A stretch of DNA of 31,905 nt from an uncultured Lachnospiraceae bacterium (GTDB lineage Bacteria; Bacillota; Clostridia; Lachnospirales; Lachnospiraceae), in NCBI GenBank assembly GCA_910585255.1, contig CAJUEI010000011.1, forward strand, positions 1 to 31,905, written 5' to 3'. Positions 24,259 through 31,905 of the stretch are shown here, in pieces. The first letter of the stretch is position 1, and every line of letters starts with the position of its first letter. A model generated the notes under the pieces. The model worked only from the letters and a program-made list of their open reading frames with translations. It was not told the DNA's origin and made no database searches. The translations under genes were made by a program, and so were the position numbers.

Positions 24259-27200
24259 ATGAAAGGGAAATATTGGTTTTGGAAAAGAACATTTGCTTGG
24301 TTATTTGTTATGGTTCTGTTGTTTTCGTCTGCTTCAGATGGTATTTTAATGGTAAAGGCGAGCGGACAAATGATACAGCAGGAAACGGAAGTGACTAATT
24401 TACAAACAGAACAGGATACAATAGAGGAATTGGTTACAGAAGAGAAAATGGATGTTATACAGGAGAAAATTGCTGATACAACAGGTGAGTTGGAAACGGT
24501 ACAGAAAGAGGGGGTTAGTGCAGAATCTAGTGTAGAGGAAACGGAGTCAACGATTCAGGAAACGGAATCTAGTGTAGAGGAAGCGGAGTCAGTGATTCAG
24601 GAAACGGAATCTAGTGTAGAGGAAGCGGAGTCAGTGATTTATGAAGCAGAATCTAGTATAGAGGAAATAGAGTCAATGATACGAGAAACAGAGTCCAGTG
24701 TGCAGGAATCTTCAGAAAGTATGATAGTTACCCCTGTTTTTACAGAAGAGGAGATAAAAACAGCGGCTTTGGAGAGTACAGCACGGGAATTGACGGTAAC
24801 GGTTTTGTGTTTTAAAGATGGAGAAGTAGTAAAGGAATGTAATTCAGAAGATGAGATCGAAGAGAATTTAGATTATGAAGGGTATGTCAAGATTGCAGCA
24901 GAGGGAACACAAAGGGAAGTAACGGTAACAGAAAATACTGGTTTTGAGTTTATGATTTTGAGTTTAATTGATGAATCAGGAAATATTACCACTCCTTTGT
25001 CAAGAGATTATGTAAAATCAGGAGATGGAACAAATCAAAAGACGAATGGGAGTTATACTTATACATTTGAAGTAGATGAGAGTAAGGAAACATCTACTGA
25101 TGCAAATACAATTGGATCGGTATATCAGGAAATGCCGGGAATAAAAGTGTATTTTGATCCAGAGGGAGAATTGGTAAATAATGATATATTAAACTGTGAA
25201 CAGACGGATTCGAAGATAAGTAATGAAGGAAATTCCATTACTAGCTGGCTTAATACAGAAAATGCAACATTAAATGCTGGCAGTGCAAGCAATGGATGGG
25301 GGGGTAAAGATATTACAAAAAAGGATTTTGTTACTTATTATGCAGGAGATGGTAAAATTTTTCATTTTGCAGGACTTAGTGTTTATTCCAGATGGGGCTG
25401 GTCGTATGACCGTTTTGAAGTTTTGATAGAAGGAAGTTATGATGGAGAAACTTATTATCCGATTTTGGAAACGAAAAAAGGGACTGAAAGCGAGAAATAT
25501 TCGATAAGAAGAAGTGAAACAAAAGAAGATATTAAGTATTCTTATATACGTTTTACAGCAAATGCAGTGAATACAAATGTAACTTTATTAAAGTTATATG
25601 GAAGCATTGAAGAGGCAAACGATTTATTAAGTGAGACTTACTACTGTTTTAAAGATGGGGTACAGGTAAAGGAATATGACACAAAGGAAGCGATGGATGC
25701 GGATCAGACGCTGGATTATGATGGCTATGTAAAAGTAAAAAGAACGGTAACAGAAATAACCGTAACACCAGTAGCAAAAGATGGCTATAAGTTTATGATG
25801 CTTCATTTAATGGATGAAAGCGGAAATGTAACAACGCCTTTAACAAAGGATTATCAAAGGAGTGTCGATGGTTCTGCAAAGAAAATCAGTGATGGAAATT
25901 ATAGTTATTCTTTTACGGTAAATGAGAATCAAACAACAGAAACAGTTCCTCCTCAAATGGGATTGGTTTATAGTGAAATGCCGCAGATTCAGGCGTATTT
26001 TGAACCAGCGGACGGATTATTAAATAAAATATTATTGGAAGCAGAACCATATGAATATAATGTATCAACAAGCAGTAAAGCAAATTCTGTAAAAAGCTGG
26101 TTAGGTTCGACAGAAACAAATCCAAACTATGGAACACTGCATATTGGGACAATAGATAGCAGCGGAAAAGAGGATGCTTGGGGCACATGGGATGGAGTAG
26201 ACAGTAAAAAAGATGATTCTGTTACTTATTATGCAGGGGATGGCAAAACTTTTGCAATTACAGCAGTAAGTATTTATTCTAGGCGAAGATTTTCGGATAA
26301 TCGTTTTCGGGCTGTGATAGAGGGCAGTTATGATGGAGAAAATTATCATACGATATTAGAGACACAAAATGGTACAAGTTTAGAGAAGTATTCTGTTGTA
26401 AGAAATGGGATAGTAAGAGATGGAACAGAAGAAAAGATCAAATATCCTTATATCCGTTTTAAGGCATTAGCAGCGGATACGGATATTAGTTTATTAAAAT
26501 TATATGGAAGTGTGGAAGAAGCAGGGAATCTGTTTCAGGTAGAATATCAGTGTTTTCAGAATGGAAAAGTGGTAAAAACATATCAGACAGAAGAAGAGAT
26601 GAAAGCAGATCAGGCTTTGGAGTGCGAAGGGTATGCGATTGTCAAAAAGACAGGAAATGAAGTAAAAGTGACCGTAGTAGCCAAGGAAGGTTTTGAATTT
26701 ATGATTTTAAATCTGAAAGACAAGAACGGGATGATGACAACCCCGTTGTCAAAGGATTATGTAAGAACAGGAAATGAACAAAATAAGAAAACAGAAGGGG
26801 ATTATACCTATGCATTTGAAGTAAATGATACAAAGGAAACAGCCACAGAGGCAGGTACAATTGGAACAGTATATAAGGAGATGCCGGAAATAGAAGTTTA
26901 TTTTGATCGAAAGGCGGAAGTGATCAATGATGAGCTACTTGTGATGGAACCGATTGATTCTTTGATATCCGATGAGAATAAATCGATTGTCTGCTGGCTG
27001 GATACAGAGAATAATACTTTAAATGCCGGGAAAAATGCTTGGGATGGAAAGGATATTAAAAAGAATGATTTTGTAACTTATTATGCAGGAGAAGGAAAGG
27101 CGTTTTGTTTCTCTGGGTTAAGTGTTTATTCTAGAAGAGGTTTTTCTGATACCAGATTTACAGTGGAGATGGAGGCAAGCAATGATGGAGATCATTTTGT

Positions 27201-30200
27201 TAGAATTTTTTCCACTGAAAATACATCTGCAAATGAGAAGTATGCGATTCATCGTACTGTTTTTTCAAAGGATCTGAAGTTTCGAATGATTCGAATAAAA
27301 GCAGGTGCAAATTCTACTAATATGGTAGATGTGAATGTATTAAAATTATATGGAACAGTGGAAAGCGTTTCAGATGCGGATTTATCAAAATTGGAGCAGT
27401 ATGAAAATAGTACAGATCTTCCAGAGATGACCAATAATATTGTCACCGTAAATGGAATGATCACAAATGGATTTATTCATCCAGGAGTAGGAATAACAAA
27501 AGAACAACTGGAAAATGTTAGAACACAAGTTCGCTCTGAAAAGGAGCCATGGTATAGTTATTATAAAAATATGGCTGTTTCTTCTTATGGTTCAAGAGAA
27601 TTTTCCTGTAACAACGGAACAGTAGATGAGAATGGAAATGATGTGCCAAAAAGCAGTGCTTATAATGATAAAGGGACAAAAGATCGGGCAATAGCAGATG
27701 GAAAACGGGCGTTTACACAAGCGATTTTATATGTAATTACAGGGGATGTATTGTATCGGGAAAATGCAATGCGAATTATTCGCATCTGGGAACAATTAGA
27801 TCCCGATCAGTATGCTTATTTTTCGGATGCTCATATTCATGCAGGAGAAGGGCTGTATCAAATGGTAATGGCAGCAGAGATTTTACGCTATACAGAAAGT
27901 GATTTGGACGGCGAATGGGCATGGAATGAAACGGATACCGAGAAATTTATTGCCAATGTGGTAGATCCATCCGTTTCTACGTTTTTAAATACTAATACAG
28001 CATTTATGAATCAGCATAATTTTCCTTTGACTGGAACAATTGCTGCTGCTATTTTTAAAAGTGATATAGAGGATTATGCAAAGCGAGTGGAGTGGACAAC
28101 CGTAAATGCAACAGCACCTGATCCTTATAAGACAGGTTCGATTCAACAGGTTTATCGATGGATGAGAACAGATGAGGAAAGCGGAGAGGAACTTGCAGAG
28201 TCAGATTGGCATGTGCAGCTTATTGAAATGGGACGGGATTTGGCTCATGCAGGAGACGATGTAGGAACATTGATTCGTTTGGCAAGAATGATTGAAACGC
28301 AGGGAACAAAAGTGGATCCAACTGTTGGAACTGTGTCAGATCAAAGTGATGCAGTAACAATTTATGAGTTTTTAGACAATAGTATATTAAGGGCAACAGA
28401 TTATTTTTGTCAGTTTGATATGGGATATCATATCAACTGGACACCTGCAAGAACAAGTAAAGGCTCATCTGATGATCCAGCAGTGATTTATGCGATCCCG
28501 TCTGATGAGTACAGAGGACGTCTGTATCCAGTAGAGTTTGCGGATTTATATTATGTATATTGCTATCAGCTTGGCTATTCGGAAGCGGAATTAGAGGAAT
28601 TGGCACCTTATTATATGCAGGCATTTCGGCAGAGACATGGTATTGTTTATTATGCTACAAGCTCTGGTGAAGATACCGATTTAAAGGAATATAATACAGA
28701 AGGAGCATGGCTGTATATTCCAGAGGAAGTGGCTTTGAATGGAAATGATACGGCGGTAAATGTGCCGGAATCTTATTCGGAAAACAGCAAATATGAATGG
28801 GAATTGGAAAGACAGTTTAGTATTTTGGATGGAACAAATCAGGTAGTAGATAGTAGTGATACGATAACGGTAGAAGGTGATTCAAATGGAACCCGTTATA
28901 TTCAGACAACAGCTACCAATGGTGATACTTTGTTTGCAGTATATAACTTGTCTTTTATCAATCGAAAAGCAGATTCTTCTTTGGTAGGGCTGCGGATTCG
29001 GACAAATGGAAATGCCGTATTAGAACTGAAAAAAGAAATGGATTGTGATCCATTTCATGTGCTGCAGCTGCCGGATACACATGGAGAGTGGAAGTATATT
29101 GTATTTGACATAAGTTATCAGAGCGTGACAGCGGGGCAGTATCCAAAAGAAACCCATTTAATTTATTTTAATGTGTTAGGAGAGGGAACAGAAGTGGATT
29201 TTGATCTGCTGAATGTAAAAGCAGAAGAGGCATTGTCTGCACCGGAGTTTGATCAGATCAGCAAATCCGTTATGAAAGCAGTTATTGCAGCAGGAGAAGA
29301 ATTTTCTTATGATTTTCATGCAACAGACTCGAATACCATACATAATTCTAATTTGCAGTATGAACTGCAGGGAGATCGGTTAAGCGGAGCCGTGTTGGAT
29401 GCAGATACAGGAGAATTTCGATGGAATCCGACAGAAGCACAGGCAGGCAGTTATGACTGCTATGTGATTGTAACAGATGGAACTACATTAAGCAGTGTAA
29501 ATTTAAAAATTTTGGTAGGAACGGATCGGACGGATGCAATTGAAAGGCTTTGTAAGGAAATTGATTTTGAAAAAGATTATTTATCTGTAACAATGGAGGA
29601 TTTTGAGCAGGCTAAGGAAGAGATGTTAGCTTTATTGGAAAGTGCTTCATCAGAAACCTATTATACTGCAATGGAAAAGCTGATTGATACAGCAGAGGCT
29701 TTGGAAGAATTAAATCCATTACTAGCAGATGGAAGTTTGAATTTCCCGATTATGTTAGCATCTACCTCTTTGGATACAGGAAAAGCAGAGTGTTTGGTAG
29801 ATAATAATTCTGTGACATTTTCAGGGGATTTGACTATGAAATACTTTACGATTGATTTTGGTTCTCTTTATCGAGTAAAAGTATCCAGTTTTGCCATTCA
29901 GCCACGTAATATCTGGCCGGCAAGAATGGCAGGTTGTGTGATTTTGGGTTCTAATGATGGGGAAGTATGGGATAAATTAACAGAAGAATCTCCATATAGC
30001 AATTATTTGGAAAAATTAGAGGTGAAGGAAGAATATCGAGAAAATGCATATCGGTATTTTAAAGTTTCTTCTCTTTCATCGGATTCTAGCAGTAAATATG
30101 CAGCCAGAGAAAGTATTCTAAGTGTGGGAGAACTTCGTATTTATGGAGTAAGGCAGGAAATTGGAACAACAAAGATTCGGGAAGTATCTATTTGGGCAGA

Positions 30201-31905
30201 TACAGAACCTCTTACCAATCATATTGGAAATAGTAAGTTTGAACAGTCTTATCCAAAGCGTGCATTGCCGGGGGATACGATTACACTGCAGATTATAGCA
30301 AAACAAAAATTGGAAGAAATTTCGGTTACAATTGCTGGCATGGAGGCAGAGGTAATTCAAAAAGAAGATCTAACATATACTGCATCTGTGACTTTGACAG
30401 AGGAAGCAGCAGAATATAATGCCAGCAAATATGCAATTTTCTGTATTCATTATACCTATTTCGAATCAGGTGAATTAAAAGAGGGAAGAGATGTAACAGA
30501 AACTACAGATGGAACGGTTGTATTGGTTTCCAGTGATAAAAATGCAGTGGAATTAAGAAATCGGTATTATTATAGTTCTTATAATAGCGGGGGTACTGTT
30601 AGAAAGACACAGGAACAGATAGCTAAAGAGATTCAAAATATAACCGATAATTCTACCATAACAGTTAGTGATGCCAGAAACCCAGATGACAGTGCATCAG
30701 GGGCATATATTATTATTGATTTTGGTGAAAATAGAGGGATTTCTTTAAGACGCTGCGAGGTATTGGGACGCCTGGATTATTTAAGCAGAAGCGTTGGGAT
30801 TTATTTGCAGGGATCTAATGATTTTGATGAAACAACTTATACTGGAACGTGGAATACCTTGACTAAAAATTCTCTTTATACAGCAGAGTGGCAGGGATTG
30901 GAAGTATCTGATTATCGGTATTATCGATATATCCGTATTAGTAATGATGGAAACTGGTATGGGAATCTGTCAGAATTAAAGCTTTTTGGAACAGAAACAG
31001 AAGATTTGGCAAATGCGGCAGAGAAGACAAAATTAAAAGAAACGATAGAAGAAGCCGAGCAGTTGGAAGAGAGCATTTATACAGAAGAAAGCTATCAAGC
31101 AATGAAAGAAGCACTGGAATATGCAAAAGAGATAGCGGCAAAGGAAACAGTAACACAAAAAGAAGTGGATGAGGCTGAGCAAGCATTAAAAGAGGCAATG
31201 GAAGCATTAATAGAAAGATCAGAGGAACCATCGGAATCGGAGGAACCATCGGAATCGGAAGAGCCATCGGAATCGGAAGAACCATCAGAGTCGGAAGAGC
31301 CATCGGAATCGGAAGAACCATCGGAATCAGAAGAACCATCGGAATCAGAAGAACCATCAGAATCGGAAGAACCATCGGAATCAGAAGAACCGTCAGAATC
31401 AGAAGAGCCATCAGAATCAGAAGAACCTTCTGTATCAGAACAACCGTCCGATCAAGAAAAACCTAATACACCGGTAGAAAAGATAAAGGAGGTATTGGAT
31501 GATTTAAAGGGAATGGTGACGTTAGATTCTGATTTAGAAGCGAAAAAAGAAGCTGTAGAAATAATTGGAAAAGCAGTAGAGAATATACTGAAAGAAATTG
31601 ATTTGGCTACAGATGCTTCAGCCAAAGAGTTTTTGGAGAATCTAAAGGAGTTAGAGGATTATATTGAAGAATTAAGAGGCAGTGAAAGAAGAGTCGAATT
31701 AAAGTCAGATGAAAAGTCAAAAAATATTGAAGTTGATTTTAAAGAATTTAGTGTACCTTTGGATAAGAGCGGAGAGATCCGAATTAAGAAGCTGCCAAGA
31801 AAGCCGGAAGAATTAACATTCTCAGAGATGGAACAAAAATCAATTGGTAATTATGCAGCATTTGAATTTGAATTATGGTATGGAGAAGTAAATCATTCTG
31901 ACTTA
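24259..31905 (+). CDS. Giant exported multidomain protein with alginate-lyase-like domain (3' end outside the window)
   Basis: The frame is open for 2549 codons and leaves the window without a stop. An N-terminal signal-like segment (WLFVMVLLFSSASD) is followed by five 14-residue Glu/Ser repeats. Three related modules of ~280 residues come next (about 178-451, 461-751, 761-1036), each ending in an F5/8-type-C-like half (DFVTYYAGDGK, YSIRR, LLKLYGS). An alginate-lyase-like toroid (about 1070-1480) has HIHAGEG (His1192, His1194) and NQHN (1251-1254), recalling PL5/PL38 folds. Then follow a CBM-like sandwich, an Ig/cadherin-like domain (about 1663-1754), FIVAR-like helices, two more F5/8C-like modules (about 1827-1964 and 2098-2248), another FIVAR and a Glu-Pro-Ser stalk (2322-2399). 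GGAGG lies about 12 bases before the ATG. It is probably a cell-surface lyase that captures and cuts the polymer; any wall anchor would lie beyond the edge. Confidence 0.88.
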   Translation, partial: MKGKYWFWKRTFAWLFVMVLLFSSASDGILMVKASGQMIQQETEVTNLQTEQDTIEELVTEEKMDVIQEKIADTTGELETVQKEGVSAESSVEETESTIQETESSVEEAESVIQETESSVEEAESVIYEAESSIEEIESMIRETESSVQESSESMIVTPVFTEEEIKTAALESTARELTVTVLCFKDGEVVKECNSEDEIEENLDYEGYVKIAAEGTQREVTVTENTGFEFMILSLIDESGNITTPLSRDYVKSGDGTNQKTNGSYTYTFEVDESKETSTDANTIGSVYQEMPGIKVYFDPEGELVNNDILNCEQTDSKISNEGNSITSWLNTENATLNAGSASNGWGGKDITKKDFVTYYAGDGKIFHFAGLSVYSRWGWSYDRFEVLIEGSYDGETYYPILETKKGTESEKYSIRRSETKEDIKYSYIRFTANAVNTNVTLLKLYGSIEEANDLLSETYYCFKDGVQVKEYDTKEAMDADQTLDYDGYVKVKRTVTEITVTPVAKDGYKFMMLHLMDESGNVTTPLTKDYQRSVDGSAKKISDGNYSYSFTVNENQTTETVPPQMGLVYSEMPQIQAYFEPADGLLNKILLEAEPYEYNVSTSSKANSVKSWLGSTETNPNYGTLHIGTIDSSGKEDAWGTWDGVDSKKDDSVTYYAGDGKTFAITAVSIYSRRRFSDNRFRAVIEGSYDGENYHTILETQNGTSLEKYSVVRNGIVRDGTEEKIKYPYIRFKALAADTDISLLKLYGSVEEAGNLFQVEYQCFQNGKVVKTYQTEEEMKADQALECEGYAIVKKTGNEVKVTVVAKEGFEFMILNLKDKNGMMTTPLSKDYVRTGNEQNKKTEGDYTYAFEVNDTKETATEAGTIGTVYKEMPEIEVYFDRKAEVINDELLVMEPIDSLISDENKSIVCWLDTENNTLNAGKNAWDGKDIKKNDFVTYYAGEGKAFCFSGLSVYSRRGFSDTRFTVEMEASNDGDHFVRIFSTENTSANEKYAIHRTVFSKDLKFRMIRIKAGANSTNMVDVNVLKLYGTVESVSDADLSKLEQYENSTDLPEMTNNIVTVNGMITNGFIHPGVGITKEQLENVRTQVRSEKEPWYSYYKNMAVSSYGSREFSCNNGTVDENGNDVPKSSAYNDKGTKDRAIADGKRAFTQAILYVITGDVLYRENAMRIIRIWEQLDPDQYAYFSDAHIHAGEGLYQMVMAAEILRYTESDLDGEWAWNETDTEKFIANVVDPSVSTFLNTNTAFMNQHNFPLTGTIAAAIFKSDIEDYAKRVEWTTVNATAPDPYKTGSIQQVYRWMRTDEESGEELAESDWHVQLIEMGRDLAHAGDDVGTLIRLARMIETQGTKVDPTVGTVSDQSDAVTIYEFLDNSILRATDYFCQFDMGYHINWTPARTSKGSSDDPAVIYAIPSDEYRGRLYPVEFADLYYVYCYQLGYSEAELEELAPYYMQAFRQRHGIVYYATSSGEDTDLKEYNTEGAWLYIPEEVALNGNDTAVNVPESYSENSKYEWELERQFSILDGTNQVVDSSDTITVEGDSNGTRYIQTTATNGDTLFAVYNLSFINRKADSSLVGLRIRTNGNAVLELKKEMDCDPFHVLQLPDTHGEWKYIVFDISYQSVTAGQYPKETHLIYFNVLGEGTEVDFDLLNVKAEEALSAPEFDQISKSVMKAVIAAGEEFSYDFHATDSNTIHNSNLQYELQGDRLSGAVLDADTGEFRWNPTEAQAGSYDCYVIVTDGTTLSSVNLKILVGTDRTDAIERLCKEIDFEKDYLSVTMEDFEQAKEEMLALLESASSETYYTAMEKLIDTAEALEELNPLLADGSLNFPIMLASTSLDTGKAECLVDNNSVTFSGDLTMKYFTIDFGSLYRVKVSSFAIQPRNIWPARMAGCVILGSNDGEVWDKLTEESPYSNYLEKLEVKEEYRENAYRYFKVSSLSSDSSSKYAARESILSVGELRIYGVRQEIGTTKIREVSIWADTEPLTNHIGNSKFEQSYPKRALPGDTITLQIIAKQKLEEISVTIAGMEAEVIQKEDLTYTASVTLTEEAAEYNASKYAIFCIHYTYFESGELKEGRDVTETTDGTVVLVSSDKNAVELRNRYYYSSYNSGGTVRKTQEQIAKEIQNITDNSTITVSDARNPDDSASGAYIIIDFGENRGISLRRCEVLGRLDYLSRSVGIYLQGSNDFDETTYTGTWNTLTKNSLYTAEWQGLEVSDYRYYRYIRISNDGNWYGNLSELKLFGTETEDLANAAEKTKLKETIEEAEQLEESIYTEESYQAMKEALEYAKEIAAKETVTQKEVDEAEQALKEAMEALIERSEEPSESEEPSESEEPSESEEPSESEEPSESEEPSESEEPSESEEPSESEEPSESEEPSESEEPSESEEPSVSEQPSDQEKPNTPVEKIKEVLDDLKGMVTLDSDLEAKKEAVEIIGKAVENILKEIDLATDASAKEFLENLKELEDYIEELRGSERRVELKSDEKSKNIEVDFKEFSVPLDKSGEIRIKKLPRKPEELTFSEMEQKSIGNYAAFEFELWYGEVNHSDL
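24523..24715 (+). repeat. 42-bp tandem repeats in the surface-protein gene
   Basis: Units beginning GAATCTAGTGTAGAGGAA start at 24523, 24565, 24607, 24649 and 24691, an exact 42-base period. They encode 14-residue units of the type ESSVEEAESVIQET. The stretch is highly acidic and would form a stalk or helical spacer just behind the signal peptide. Copy number is likely to vary between strains. Confidence 0.9.
31222..31455 (+). repeat. 18-bp tandem repeats coding for an EEPSES stalk
   Basis: Eleven uninterrupted 18-base units (31222-31419) encode EEPSES, followed by the variants EEPSVS and EQPSDQ. Synonymous codons are shuffled (TCG/TCA, GAA/GAG), so the peptide rather than the DNA appears to be preserved. 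Such Pro/Ser/Glu stalks commonly span the cell wall in Gram-positive surface proteins. Confidence 0.92.

Noticed and set aside
30938..31411. 157-codon minus-strand frame with Met-Val-Leu-Pro-Ile repeats
   Set aside because: It is the antisense reading of the EEPSES repeat DNA and adjacent coding sequence. It has no ribosome site and lies wholly inside a real gene.
31222..31455. Regular 18-bp repeats as a CRISPR array
   Set aside because: The repeats are contiguous without spacers and remain in frame inside a gene.

Overview
The window looks like part of the chromosome of a low-GC, spore-forming Firmicute, most likely a gut-type Lachnospiraceae relative. This is inferred from AT-rich sequence with strong Shine-Dalgarno sites, a YesS-type AraC regulator, LplB/YtcP-type permeases without their own ATPase, a spore-type LysM-GH18 protein and a large surface protein. 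Base 1 lies inside the 3' end of a 23S rRNA gene. A strong intrinsic terminator follows at about 106-147, and I see no 5S gene behind it.

Layout: 319-1461 is a LysM-GH18 hydrolase. From 1663 to the right edge the window is one large carbohydrate-utilisation locus. It starts with two ABC sugar permeases (1663-3572), then a GH43 (4090-5793) and a GH28 (5819-7177). A membrane-bound AraC regulator reads leftwards (7424-9715), with the lipoprotein sugar-binding protein diverging from it (10131-11816). A nitrilase-superfamily amidase (12110-12940) and a heparinase II/III-type lyase (13026-15974) follow. A DUF624/YesL membrane protein reads leftwards (16092-16748), and a second very large lyase-like enzyme diverges from it (16915-20418). 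A tight run of GH88 unsaturated uronyl hydrolase, D-lyxose-isomerase-family cupin and DUF4432 epimerase-like protein comes next (21312-24226). Last is an exported multidomain protein of at least 2549 residues with an alginate-lyase-like domain, which runs off the right edge.

Inferred workflow: the surface protein binds and cuts a uronic-acid-containing polysaccharide outside the cell. The lipoprotein and two permeases import the oligosaccharides, with the ATPase supplied from elsewhere as in MsmX-dependent systems. The GH43, GH28, two lyase-like proteins and GH88 carry no visible signal peptide and would finish the work in the cytoplasm. The cupin isomerase and the DUF4432 protein may process the released sugars. 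The substrate cannot be read from sequence alone; candidates are a glucuronan-, pectin- or glycosaminoglycan-like glycan.

The most unusual content lies between the genes. Two families of highly structured repeats occur here, and I recognise neither. Family S1 (about 3604-3927, 20447-20772, and 20935-21248 on the minus strand) has arms of about 70 bp that pair with each other around a core of about 180 bases with conserved helices. Family S2 (7274-7414 on the minus strand, 11858-11998, and a broken copy at 15995-16059) is 141 bp long. It has a 24-bp closing stem, a conserved core and a possible 7-bp pseudoknot. In both families the paired arms differ between copies but stay complementary, which points to selection on, or maintenance of, the fold.
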